From NCBI RefSeq assembly GCF_001556105.1, contig NZ_LSIF01000083.1:124001-188000 (forward strand): a stretch of DNA of 64,000 nucleotides, read 5' to 3'. The DNA is from Pseudoxanthomonas mexicana (GTDB lineage Bacteria > Pseudomonadota > Gammaproteobacteria > Xanthomonadales > Xanthomonadaceae). Shown in pieces: positions 48,922-57,559 of the stretch (the stretch's first letter is position 1; every line of letters begins with the position of its first letter). The position numbers were made by a program, and so were the translations under genes. The notes beneath the pieces were generated by a model, which saw only the letters and a list, made by a program, of their open reading frames with translations, made no database searches and was not told where the DNA came from.

Positions 48922-49629
48922 ATGACCGATCTTTTCTCCGCGCCACTGGTACCGCGCGCGCCTGTCCGCGGCGGCGGCACGTTCCCGGTGCGACGCATCT
49001 TCTGCGTCGGCCGCAATTTCGCGGATCACGCGCGTGAGATGGGCGCAACCGCGCCGGCCTCGAAAGCGGAGCGTGGCATGCCCGTCTTCTTCCACAAGCC
49101 GGCCGACGCCATCGTCACCGGTGACGCCGACGTCCCCTACCCGCCCGGCACCCAGGACCTGCACCACGAGGTCGAACTGGTCGTCGCGCTGGGTTCGGAC
49201 GCGCCCGCCGGCCCGCTCGCACGCGACGACGCGCAAGCGCTGGTGATCGCATACGGCGTCGGCCTGGACCTCACGCGTCGCGATCTCCAGGCCGCCGCGA
49301 AGGCCAAGGGCCTGCCCTGGGACACCGGCAAGGGCTTCGACCACTCCGCCCCGATCAGCGAACTGGTGCCGGTGGCCGACGTCGCGACGCTCGAGAACCA
49401 CGCCCTCACCCTGCGCGTTAACGGCGAAACACGCCAGCACGGATCGCTGCGCGACCTGATCTGGGACGTACCCGACATCCTGCACGAACTGTCGAAGCTC
49501 TATGCACTGAAGGCCGGCGATCTGGTCTTCATGGGCACGCCGGCAGGCGTGGCGGCGCTGGTGCCGGGCGATACCTTCATCGCCTCGCTGGATGGCGTGG
49601 CGACATTGAGCGGCCGCATCACGGGCTGA
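48922..49629 (+). CDS. Fumarylacetoacetate hydrolase family protein
   Basis: This 235-residue protein has the FAH fold motifs FCVGRNFADHAREMG, PVFFHKPADAI, LHHEVELVVALG, DLTRRDLQAAAKAKGLPW and GDLVFMGTPAGV. The E-x-E of HHEVEL and a downstream Asp bind the metal. Family members act as acylpyruvases, oxaloacetate tautomerases or decarboxylases, or in aromatic degradation. The short form with KGFDHSAPI resembles the YcgM/FAHD1-like group. The exact substrate is unknown. Confidence 0.9.
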   Translation: MTDLFSAPLVPRAPVRGGGTFPVRRIFCVGRNFADHAREMGATAPASKAERGMPVFFHKPADAIVTGDADVPYPPGTQDLHHEVELVVALGSDAPAGPLARDDAQALVIAYGVGLDLTRRDLQAAAKAKGLPWDTGKGFDHSAPISELVPVADVATLENHALTLRVNGETRQHGSLRDLIWDVPDILHELSKLYALKAGDLVFMGTPAGVAALVPGDTFIASLDGVATLSGRITG

Positions 49630-49657
49630 GCATCGCAACAACCGTCTTCATGCGCGC

Positions 49658-49663
49658 TATAGT
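49658..49663 (+). promoter_or_regulatory. Candidate mscL promoter -10
   Basis: TATAGT lies 42 bases before the mscL ATG, which itself has a strong AGGAGG ribosome site five to seven bases upstream. The -35 is not convincing. Confidence 0.4.
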
Positions 49664-49705
49664 CCCCGCCGATGGCGCGACGGCGCCGACAGACAGGAGG
49701 ACAGC

Positions 49706-50107
49706 ATGGGCATGATCAGCGAGTTCAAGGAATTCATTGCGCGCGGCAACGTGGTCGATCTGGCCGTCGGTGTCGTCATCGGTGCCGCGTTCGGCAAGAT
49801 CGTCAGCAGCCTGGTCGATGGCATCGTGATGCCGCTGGTGGGCCTGCTGTTGGGCGGCGTGAAGTTCAGCGACCTGGCGTTGACCCTGCGCACGGCCGAG
49901 ATCGATGCGGCCGGCAAGGAAATCGCACCGGCGCTGTTGCTGAAGTACGGCGCCTTCCTGCAGACGACGATCGACTTCCTGCTCATCGCCTTCGTGATCT
50001 TCCTGGTCCTGAAGGCCTACAACCGCGTGCGTGCGCCGGCGCCGGCCGCCGCCACGCCCGAAGACATCCTGCTGCTGCGCGAGATCCGCGATTCGCTGAA
50101 GAAGTAA
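49706..50107 (+). CDS. mscL: Large-conductance mechanosensitive channel
   Basis: MscL is the pentameric inner-membrane safety valve that opens on hypo-osmotic shock. The 133-residue protein has the amphipathic N-terminus MGMISEFKEFIARGNVVDLAVGVVIGAAFGKIVSSLVDGIVMP, covering helix TM1 with the gate glycines. A periplasmic loop, TM2 (about residues 83-105) and the charged C-terminal bundle EDILLLREIRDSLKK follow. Confidence 0.97.
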   Translation: MGMISEFKEFIARGNVVDLAVGVVIGAAFGKIVSSLVDGIVMPLVGLLLGGVKFSDLALTLRTAEIDAAGKEIAPALLLKYGAFLQTTIDFLLIAFVIFLVLKAYNRVRAPAPAAATPEDILLLREIRDSLKK

Positions 50108-50152
50108 GCGGACGCTGTATTCCGAACCGGCAACACCGGCAAGGGAACGACG

Positions 50153-50187
50153 AGGCCACGGGCTGTTAAGCTCGTGGCCTTCGTTTT
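50153..50187 (+). terminator. Probable terminator after mscL
   Basis: AGGCCACG pairs with CGTGGCCT around a 12-base loop and is followed by TCGTTTT. It lies in the 92-base gap before the M28 peptidase, so that gene likely starts from a promoter within or beyond it. Confidence 0.6.
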
Positions 50188-50199
50188 CCGGGATATGCC

Positions 50200-51603
50200 A
50201 TGCGTCTTGCTCCGCTGCTGCTTGCCCTGCCCCTCGCCGTTCCTGCGCTCGCCGCCGATCGCGAGACACGCATTCCCGATGCCGCCCTCGCGACCGCCGC
50301 GACGCTGCGCGAACAGGCGCTGGCCGACGATACCGGCTGGAAGGTGGTCGAATCACTGACCACCGAGATTGGCCCGCGACTGGCCGGCAGCGAGGCCGAT
50401 GCGAAGGCAGTGGCGTGGGCACAGGCGAAGTTCAAGGCACTGGGCTTCGACAAGGTGTGGATCGAACCGGTGACGTTTCCCAAATGGGTACGACGCAGCG
50501 AGAGCGCTGCGGTCCTGGGGCCGAATGCCCAGCCGCTGACCATCACCGCGCTGGGTGGCAGCCCGGCCGGCAAGGTGGATGCGGAGATCGTCCGCTTCGC
50601 CGACCTGGCGGCGCTGGAGGCCGTACCTGCCGATTCGCTGGCCGGCAGGATCGCCTTCGTCGACTACGCGATGAAGGCCGCGCGCGATGGCAGCGACTAC
50701 CGCAACGGCGGCGCGATCCGATCGAAGGGTCCGTCGGCGGCGATCCGCGCGGGTGCCGTCGCCTTCCTGATGCGCTCGGCCGGCACGGACAACCACCGCG
50801 TCGCGCACACCGGCATCACCCGCTTCGACGAAGGCCTGACGCCGGTGCCGTCCGCCTCGCTGACCATTCCCGACGCCGACCAGCTCGCACGCCTGCTGCA
50901 ACGCGGCCCGGTGCGCGTGTCCTTGGCACTGGATTGCGGCTGGGACGGCGCGTACACCTCGCACAACGTCATCGGCGAGATCACCGGGCGCAGCTTGCCG
51001 AAGGAGGTCGTGGTGATCGGCGGCCACCTGGATTCGTGGGACCTGGGCACCGGTGCGATCGACGATGGCGCCGGCATCGGCATCACCATGGCCGCGGGCC
51101 ACCTGATCGGCAAACTGAAGCAGGCGCCGAAGCGCACGATCCGCGTGATCGCCTTCGCCAACGAGGAACAAGGCCTGTACGGCGGCAAGGCGTATGCGGA
51201 GAAGCACCTGGCCGACATCACCCGTCATCAGATCGCCGCCGAGAGCGACTTCGGCGCGGGGCGCATCTATGCGTTCAATACCGGCGCACCAGACCACGCG
51301 CGCAAGGCGACCGAACAGATCGCGCAGGCGCTGGCGCCGCTGGGCATCGAGTACGCCCCCGGCAAGGGCAGCGCAGGGCCGGACATCAGCCCGTTCGCCG
51401 CCAAGGGCATGGCGTGGGCATGGCTGGCCCAGGACGGCAGCGATTATTTCCACCTGCACCACAATGCCGACGACACGCTGGACAAGATCGACCCCGCCGC
51501 GCTGGCGCAGAACGTCGCCGCCTACACGGTGTTCGCGTATCTCGCGGCGGAAGCCGATGGCGATTTCGGCAGCCAGCTCAAGGACGCCGCTTCCGCCAAG
51601 TAA
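50200..51603 (+). CDS. Exported M28-family metallopeptidase
   Basis: This 467-residue protein has a signal peptide (LLLALPLAVPALA), an inserted PA-type domain around residues 120-230, and an M28 catalytic core. Two-zinc ligands are visible in GGHLDSWDLGTGAIDDGAG (His, Asp), FANEEQGLYG (Glu-Glu), AESDFGAG (Asp) and YFHLHHNADDT (His). It resembles secreted aminopeptidases and carboxypeptidase Q-like enzymes. It is convergent with the rlmB-like gene, with a 3-base gap and no terminator. Confidence 0.9.
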   Translation: MRLAPLLLALPLAVPALAADRETRIPDAALATAATLREQALADDTGWKVVESLTTEIGPRLAGSEADAKAVAWAQAKFKALGFDKVWIEPVTFPKWVRRSESAAVLGPNAQPLTITALGGSPAGKVDAEIVRFADLAALEAVPADSLAGRIAFVDYAMKAARDGSDYRNGGAIRSKGPSAAIRAGAVAFLMRSAGTDNHRVAHTGITRFDEGLTPVPSASLTIPDADQLARLLQRGPVRVSLALDCGWDGAYTSHNVIGEITGRSLPKEVVVIGGHLDSWDLGTGAIDDGAGIGITMAAGHLIGKLKQAPKRTIRVIAFANEEQGLYGGKAYAEKHLADITRHQIAAESDFGAGRIYAFNTGAPDHARKATEQIAQALAPLGIEYAPGKGSAGPDISPFAAKGMAWAWLAQDGSDYFHLHHNADDTLDKIDPAALAQNVAAYTVFAYLAAEADGDFGSQLKDAASAK

Positions 51604-51606
51604 GGC

Positions 51607-52458
51607 TCAGCGGTTGCGCTGCGCCCATTGCGCCAGGAACACGGCGGTGGCGGCGGCGACATTGAGGCTCTCGACGGCACCACTGCCAGGAATGGACAGT
51701 CGCTGGTCGCAGGCTGCGGCGAGCTGCGCGTCCATGCCCTCGCCTTCGGCACCCATCACGTAGACCAGGCGCTGCGGCAGCGTCGCAGCGAACAGCGCAT
51801 CGCCACCGCGCACCACCGTCGCGGCCAGCGAGAAGCCGGCGCCGCGCAGTTGGCCGATCGCATTTTCCGCATTGCCCATCCGTACCAGCGGGACCTGTTC
51901 CGCGCCGCCCTCGGCCACGCGCGCGGCCGCGCCTGACAGCGCCAGCGTCGAGTCGCGCGGCAGCAGGATGCCGGCCACGCCGAAGTGCGCGGCCGACCGC
52001 AGGATGGCGCCGAAGTTGTGCGGATTGCCTACGCCGTCCAGCCACAGCGCGGCCACCGGCCTGCCTTCGGGCAGCGCGCGCAACCAGTCGCCCATCGGCA
52101 TCGGCTCGACCTTCAGCACGTCGGCGAGCACGCCTTCGTGATGCGTGCTCGCAGCGAGGCGATCGAGATCACCCTCCTCCACCACGCGATAGCCGACACG
52201 CTGCTTGACGCACCACGCCAGCAACGGCTTCAGCGCCGGGATGCGCGCTTCGGTCAGGTAGACCTTGCGGATGGCCTCCGGCCGGCGTGCGAACACCGCG
52301 TGCAGGGCATTGAGGCCATACAGGCGCAATTCGCTGCGATTCGCGGCGTGCGCGGGCGCCTCGGTCCGCTCGGCTGGCGGGGGCGGACGTCGCGCGGGAG
52401 GAGGACCGCCCGCACGCGGGGGACGCGGCGGAGATCGTTTGTCCCAGGGACCGCTCAT
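51607..52458 (-). CDS. RlmB/TrmH-family RNA 2'-O-methyltransferase
   Basis: This is a 283-residue SPOUT methyltransferase. A Pro/Arg-rich disordered head of about 40 residues precedes the substrate-binding domain (LYGLNALHAVFARRP). The knotted SpoU domain carries the three motifs GNPHNFGAILRSAAHFG, YVMGAEGEGMD and IPGSGAVESLNVAAATAV. RlmB methylates G2251 of 23S rRNA. This longer protein may be RlmB itself or a paralogue, and the target is not certain. Confidence 0.85.
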   Translation of the reverse strand: MSGPWDKRSPPRPPRAGGPPPARRPPPPAERTEAPAHAANRSELRLYGLNALHAVFARRPEAIRKVYLTEARIPALKPLLAWCVKQRVGYRVVEEGDLDRLAASTHHEGVLADVLKVEPMPMGDWLRALPEGRPVAALWLDGVGNPHNFGAILRSAAHFGVAGILLPRDSTLALSGAAARVAEGGAEQVPLVRMGNAENAIGQLRGAGFSLAATVVRGGDALFAATLPQRLVYVMGAEGEGMDAQLAAACDQRLSIPGSGAVESLNVAAATAVFLAQWAQRNR

Positions 52459-52537
52459 GTCATGCCTGCCTGAAATACCGGATTCAACGGCAATTCTTCC
52501 ATGTTCGCGGCACGCTGCGAAGCAGGAGCGTCCCGGA

Positions 52538-53107
52538 TCAGGCGACCCATAGCCGGCCGAACAGCCGCAGGTCGTGCAGGCCGTCAGCCTTCAGGATCGC
52601 GGCGCGCCGTGTCCCCTCTTCGATGAACGCGTTGTTTTGCAGCACGCGCGCAGAGGCCGGATTGGCATCCAGCACGTTCGCCTCGACGCGGCGCAGCGCC
52701 AGCGCGGGCACCACCCAGTCGAGATAGGCCGCCACCACGCGCGTCATATGGCCGTGGCCCCAGTGCGCGCTGCCCAGCCAGTAGCCGAGTTCGGCGCTGT
52801 GCGCCTTTTCGCCCGCATGCGGACGCGCCGCGATGCCGCCACAGGCCTCGCCGTCGATCTCGATGGCCAACACCGGATGCGCGAGATCCACCACGCGTCC
52901 GGCGAGGAAGTCCTCGCCGTCTGCACGCGTGTAGGGATGCGGGAAGCGGTCGCTCAACCCACGCGGCACCCGCGGATCATCCGCATGGCGCAGCAGCGCC
53001 TCCAGATCATCCTGCCGCCAGGCACGCAGCAGGAACCCGTTGCCGTCGATGCGCACGCCGTCGAACGGGCGTGCAGAGGGCCTGCCGGGGCTATGCGGGT
53101 AGGTCAT
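52538..53107 (-). CDS. GNAT-family acetyltransferase, RimJ/RimL type
   Basis: This 189-residue protein starts its domain at FLLRAWRQDDLEALLRHADD and has AELGYWLGSAHWGHGHMTRVVAAYLDW (acetyl-CoA motif A variant) and VEANVLDANPASARVLQNNAFIEEGTRR, typical of RimJ/RimL-like enzymes that acetylate ribosomal protein N-termini or antibiotics. The acceptor is unknown. It lies 12 bases downstream of the RND transporter gene and may be co-transcribed. Confidence 0.87.
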   Translation of the reverse strand: MTYPHSPGRPSARPFDGVRIDGNGFLLRAWRQDDLEALLRHADDPRVPRGLSDRFPHPYTRADGEDFLAGRVVDLAHPVLAIEIDGEACGGIAARPHAGEKAHSAELGYWLGSAHWGHGHMTRVVAAYLDWVVPALALRRVEANVLDANPASARVLQNNAFIEEGTRRAAILKADGLHDLRLFGRLWVA

Positions 53108-53119
53108 GCAGGCCCTGCG

Positions 53120-56100
53120 TCAGCCATGACCACCGACGGAAGGCGTTTCCGCCTCCAGCTTGCTCAATTCATGCGCGACTGCTTCCGGCGAGCGCGTGAA
53201 CGGCGCCAGCAGCGCGTAGAACGCCGGCACCACGTACAGCGACAGCAGCGTGGAGAAGGTCACGCCGAAGATCACCACGATGCCGATGGTCGCGCGACTG
53301 GCCGAACCCGGACCGCCGGCCACGACCAGCGGGATGGCGCCGACCACCGTGGCCACCGACGTCATCAGGATCGGGCGCAAGCGCACGCGCGCGGACTCGG
53401 CAATGGCCTGCGCGACGCTGGACCCGTCATCGCGCAACTGGTTGGCGAACTCGACGATGAGGATGCCGTTCTTCGCCGCCAGGCCGATCAGCATCACGAT
53501 GCCGATCTGGCTGAAGAGATTCAGCGTGCTGCCGGTGACCCAGAGGCCGATCAACGCGCCCAGCACCGCCAGCGGCACCGTCAGCATGATGATCAGCGGA
53601 TGGATGAAACTCTCGAACTGCGCCGCCAGCACCAGGTAGACGATCAGCAACGCCAGCGTGAAGGTCAGCAGGATCGCGCCGCCCGCTTCCTGGTACTCGC
53701 GCGATTCGCCCTTCCAGTCGATCTGCGCGTAGTCCGGCAGTTCTTCCGCCACCGTCTGCCGCGTCCACTCCAGTGCTTCACCCATCGTGTAGCCGGGCGC
53801 GAGGCCGGCGCTGATGGTGATCGAGCGCAGGCGGTTGAAGCGGTTGAAGGTGCCGGGCTCGGCGACCTCACTGAGTGTCACCAGGTTGGACAGCGGCACC
53901 AGCGCCCTGTCGGTGCGACTGAGCCCGAGCGACGAGATCAACGAGCCGTCGCTACCCCGCACGTAGGTCTGCGCCAGGTCCTCGACGTTGGCGCGCTTGT
54001 CGCGACCGGCCTGCAGCATGACATCGTATTCCTCGCCGTTGTCGACGTAGGTGGTCACCTGGCGCGAACCCATCATCGTTTCCAGCGTGCGGCCGATCTC
54101 CTGCACCGATACGCCGAGGTCGGCGGCGCGGTCGCGGTTGATGTTCACGCGCATCTGCGGGCGGGTTTCCTTGTAGTCGGAATCCGGATCCTCGATGCCG
54201 GGATTGCCTTCCATGCGCTGCAGGATGCGGTCGCGCCACTGCGCCAGCTCGGCGTAGTCCGGACCACCCAGCACCAGCTGGTAGCGCTGGCCGCGGCTGC
54301 CGACCAGGCCACCCGCCACGTTGGCGCGCGCCTGCACGCCGGGCAGCTTGGACAACTCGGCCCGCAGGCTGCCGACGACTTCGTCGGTCGTGACGTCGCG
54401 GTCCTTCCAGTCCTGCAGGAACACGATCACCTGGCCGGTGTGCATCTCTTCGCCGCCACCGAAGCTTCGCGGCGCGCGCGAGTTGGCGCGCACGATCGGC
54501 TTGTCGCCACCGACCTGCTCCATGACGATGCGCTCGACCTGTTGCATCTGGTTGACCATGTAATCGAAGCCCGCGCCTTCCGGGCCGTCGACCATGACGA
54601 AGAAGCGGCCACGGTCTTCCGCCGGCGCGAGTTCGCTGGGCACACGCAGGCCGAGCAGGACGATCGCGATGCCGCACAGCGCCATCGCGGCCAGCACGAG
54701 GACGAGGATGCGCTTGCCCGTCATGCCGACCATGCGCTCCACATGACGCCCGTAGCCACTGCTGATCCGCGTGAGCGTGCGGTTGGTCCACGCATTCAGG
54801 CCGCGTGGCTCGGTGTGCGGGCGCACCAGCTTCGACGACATCATCGGCGTCAGCGTCAGCGCGACGAAGGCGGAGATCGCCACCGCCGCCGCCAGCGCCA
54901 CCGACAGCTCGCGGAACAGGCGACCCGTGTTGCCCTCCATGAAACCGACCGGCAGGAACACCGCCACCAGCACCGCCGTGGTCGCGATCACCGCGAACGC
55001 GACCTGCGCGGTGCCGCGGCGTGCGGCCACGAGTGGCGGCTCGCCAAGGTCCGCGCGGCGCTGCACGTTCTCCAGCACCACGATGGCGTCGTCAACCACC
55101 AGGCCGATGCAGAGCACCAGCGCCAGCAGCGTCAGCAGGTTGATCGAAAAACCGAACGCGTACAGCGCGATGAACGACGCGATCAGGCACACCGGCACCG
55201 TCACCGCCGGGATCAGCGCGGCGCGCAGGCTGCCGAGGAACAGCCAGATCACCAGGAACACCAGCAGCGTCGCTTCGCCCAGCGTCCAGTACACGCGCTC
55301 GATCGAGGCTTCGATGAAGGTGGTGCTGTCGAAGGCGACGAAGATGTCCGTGTTCGCCGGCAAGGTCTGCTGGATGATCGCGGCCTCCGCACGCGCCGCG
55401 CGCGCCACATCCAGCGCATTGGCGGTCGACGTGCGCACGATGCCCAGGCCGACGTTCGGCACGGCGTTGCTGCGCAGGTAGGAGCGGCGCTCCTCCGCGC
55501 CCAGTTCGACCTGCGCCACGTCGCCCAGGCGCACCGGATAGCCGTTCGGGCCCTTGCGCAGCGGCAGTTGCGCGAACTGCTCGGGCCGCTGGTAACCACG
55601 CTCGACACGCAGGGTGAAGTCGCGCGTCTGCGATTCGATGCGGCCGGCCGGCAGTTCGACGTTCTGCGCGCGCAGCGCCGTCTCGACGTCGTTGGTGGTC
55701 ACGCCGCGCGCGGCCATCGCCTTGCGATCCAGCCAGATGCGCATGGCATACCGTTGGCCACCGCCGAGTTGCACGCGCGCCACGCCGTCGAGCGCGGACA
55801 GGCGGTCCAGCACGTAACGGTCGGCGTAGTCGGTCAGCTCCATCGTGTCCATCACGGTGGAGCGCATGTTCAACCAGATGATGACTTCGGCATCGGCCTC
55901 GACCTTGGAGATCTGCGGCGGGTCCGCTTCTTCCGGCAGGCGGTTCATCACGCGGCTGACGCGATCGCGCACGTCGTTCGCGGCGGCTTCGATGTCGCGG
56001 CTGAGGTTGAACTCGATGGTGACGTCGGCGCGGCCGTTGCGGCTGCTCGACTGGATGGTCTTGATGCCCTCGATGCCGGACAGGCCGTCCTCGAGGATCT

Positions 56101-56293
56101 GGGTGATGCGGGTTTCGACGACCGCCGCCGATGCGCCCGGATAGTTCACTTCCACCGACACGATGGGCGGATCGATATTGGGCAGCTCGCGCAGGGTCAG
56201 GCGCAGGAACGACATCACGCCCAGCACGACCAGCAGCAGACTCACGACGACCGCGAAGACCGGACGTTTGATCGACAGATCGGAGAGGTTCAT
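53120..56293 (-). CDS. RND-family efflux transporter permease (HAE1 type)
   Basis: This 1057-residue inner-membrane pump has 12 predicted helices with two large periplasmic loops. It begins MNLSDLSIKRPVFAVVVSLLLV and contains the TM4 proton-relay aspartates in GLVVDDAIVVLENVQRR, FLPVGFMEG, and GLAAKNGILIVEFANQLRD in the second half. It matches hydrophobic/amphiphilic drug pumps such as AcrB and MdtBC relatives. The adaptor gene lies 5 bases upstream. No outer-membrane factor gene is present, so TolC-like partners would come from elsewhere. Substrate unknown. Confidence 0.93.
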   Translation of the reverse strand: MNLSDLSIKRPVFAVVVSLLLVVLGVMSFLRLTLRELPNIDPPIVSVEVNYPGASAAVVETRITQILEDGLSGIEGIKTIQSSSRNGRADVTIEFNLSRDIEAAANDVRDRVSRVMNRLPEEADPPQISKVEADAEVIIWLNMRSTVMDTMELTDYADRYVLDRLSALDGVARVQLGGGQRYAMRIWLDRKAMAARGVTTNDVETALRAQNVELPAGRIESQTRDFTLRVERGYQRPEQFAQLPLRKGPNGYPVRLGDVAQVELGAEERRSYLRSNAVPNVGLGIVRTSTANALDVARAARAEAAIIQQTLPANTDIFVAFDSTTFIEASIERVYWTLGEATLLVFLVIWLFLGSLRAALIPAVTVPVCLIASFIALYAFGFSINLLTLLALVLCIGLVVDDAIVVLENVQRRADLGEPPLVAARRGTAQVAFAVIATTAVLVAVFLPVGFMEGNTGRLFRELSVALAAAVAISAFVALTLTPMMSSKLVRPHTEPRGLNAWTNRTLTRISSGYGRHVERMVGMTGKRILVLVLAAMALCGIAIVLLGLRVPSELAPAEDRGRFFVMVDGPEGAGFDYMVNQMQQVERIVMEQVGGDKPIVRANSRAPRSFGGGEEMHTGQVIVFLQDWKDRDVTTDEVVGSLRAELSKLPGVQARANVAGGLVGSRGQRYQLVLGGPDYAELAQWRDRILQRMEGNPGIEDPDSDYKETRPQMRVNINRDRAADLGVSVQEIGRTLETMMGSRQVTTYVDNGEEYDVMLQAGRDKRANVEDLAQTYVRGSDGSLISSLGLSRTDRALVPLSNLVTLSEVAEPGTFNRFNRLRSITISAGLAPGYTMGEALEWTRQTVAEELPDYAQIDWKGESREYQEAGGAILLTFTLALLIVYLVLAAQFESFIHPLIIMLTVPLAVLGALIGLWVTGSTLNLFSQIGIVMLIGLAAKNGILIVEFANQLRDDGSSVAQAIAESARVRLRPILMTSVATVVGAIPLVVAGGPGSASRATIGIVVIFGVTFSTLLSLYVVPAFYALLAPFTRSPEAVAHELSKLEAETPSVGGHG

Positions 56294-56298
56294 CGCGC

Positions 56299-57402
56299 TC
56301 AGCCCTGGCCGTCGGCGGGCGCGTCCTGCTTGGCGGGCGCCGGGGGCGCGGCATCGGCCACCTTCACGCCGGGACGCAGCTTGCCGGTGCCGTCGATGAC
56401 GATGCGGTCACCCGCCGCCACGCCCTTCAGGATCTCGACCCGTCCATCGCGGCGCACACCGGCCGTGATCGGCGCCTGCTCGACGCTGCCGTCGGCCTTG
56501 ACGCGGTAAACGAAGGAGTCGCGGCCCACCTGCACCACCGCGATTTCCGGAATCACCAGTGCCTGCCGCTCGGGGCGGAACAGGCGCACGTCCAGCAGCA
56601 TGCCCGGGCGCAGCTGGCGCGCGTCGTTGGGGAATACCGCGCGCACGGTCACGGCACGGGTGGCGGTGTCGACGCGCGCGTCGATCGTTGCCACCTGCCC
56701 CTCGAACGACACCCCGGGATACGCGACCGCGCTTGCCGTCACGGCGTTGCCGGTTTCGACCGTGGCCAGCGCCGCTTCCGGCACCTGGAAGTCCACGTAC
56801 ATGCGCGAAATGTCGTCGAGCGTGGCGATGCTGCTGCTGGCCGTGATCAGCGAACCGGGGCTGACCTGGCGGATGCCCAGCACGCCCGCGAACGGCGCGC
56901 GCACGCTGCGATCGCTGATATCCGCGCGCGCCTGGCGCACGCGCGCGGCAGCGGCATCGCGCAGCGCCAGCTGGGTGTCGAGTTGCGAGCGCGCGATCAA
57001 CTGCTGGTCGGCCAGTTCCTTCTGCCGGCGGTAAAGGCGCTCGGCTTCGGCGAAGGTCGCCTCGGACTGCACCAGCGCCGCCTGCGCGGAATCGCCCCTC
57101 AGCGTCACCAGCGTCTGCCCCGCCGATACCTGTTGCCCGCTCTCGAAGTGCACGTCCTGCACGATCTCGCTGACTTTCGCCGTCAGGATGACGGATTCGC
57201 GCGCCTTCGCGGTGCCCAGTGCCTGCAGGGTGTCGCTCCACGTGGACAACGCCACGGTGCCCGTGGTGACGGGGATCGGACGCTCGGCCGCGTTGCCGTT
57301 GGCCTTCGCCTGGGCGCCCTTGTCGCCGCCACAGGCAGCGAGCAACAGAAGGGACAGCGCGACCAGCACGGCACGGGGGGCGAATCGGTTCAGCATGGAC
57401 AT
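56299..57402 (-). CDS. RND efflux periplasmic adaptor lipoprotein
   Basis: This 367-residue membrane-fusion protein has a lipoprotein signal (LLLLAACGGD). Its lipoyl/barrel-sandwich domain is split by an alpha-helical hairpin (residues about 90-150), and a beta-barrel domain follows (ISRMYVDFQVPEAAL, RTVTVRA-like region). It bridges the RND permease to an outer-membrane channel. ATG at 57402 or two codons later is the start. The Pro/Ala-rich tail overlaps nothing. Confidence 0.92.
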   Translation of the reverse strand: MSMLNRFAPRAVLVALSLLLLAACGGDKGAQAKANGNAAERPIPVTTGTVALSTWSDTLQALGTAKARESVILTAKVSEIVQDVHFESGQQVSAGQTLVTLRGDSAQAALVQSEATFAEAERLYRRQKELADQQLIARSQLDTQLALRDAAAARVRQARADISDRSVRAPFAGVLGIRQVSPGSLITASSSIATLDDISRMYVDFQVPEAALATVETGNAVTASAVAYPGVSFEGQVATIDARVDTATRAVTVRAVFPNDARQLRPGMLLDVRLFRPERQALVIPEIAVVQVGRDSFVYRVKADGSVEQAPITAGVRRDGRVEILKGVAAGDRIVIDGTGKLRPGVKVADAAPPAPAKQDAPADGQG

Positions 57403-57491
57403 CCCGTAATTTTCGTTATTCAGGCAGTTTACCGGCCCTGCATGACGCAAGCTGCAGTCGATGCGGCGGTTCGTGCCGGAAACGCGCCAAA

Positions 57492-57547
57492 GGGCGTGTG
57501 GTGCACACGCCCTACCATGACCTATGACCCTTGCCTGCCGCGGCAGG
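57492..57547 (-). terminator. Two hairpins after cysNC, probable terminator region
   Basis: Directly beyond the cysNC stop on the minus strand are a 14-base perfect palindrome, CCTGCCGCGGCAGG (57534-57547), and a hairpin with 9-bp arms, GGGCGTGTG-GTG-CACACGCCC (57492-57512), followed by TTTGG. The T-run is short. The remaining gap up to the adaptor gene (57403-57491) holds nothing clear. Confidence 0.5.
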
Positions 57548-57559
57548 TCGGCGGGGATG

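Noticed and set aside
52574..56509. An open frame of 1311 codons on the plus strand
   Set aside because: It is antisense to the RND permease, GNAT and adaptor genes. Its composition (His, Arg, Gln, Ala rich, no domain) is that of a reversed high-GC coding strand.
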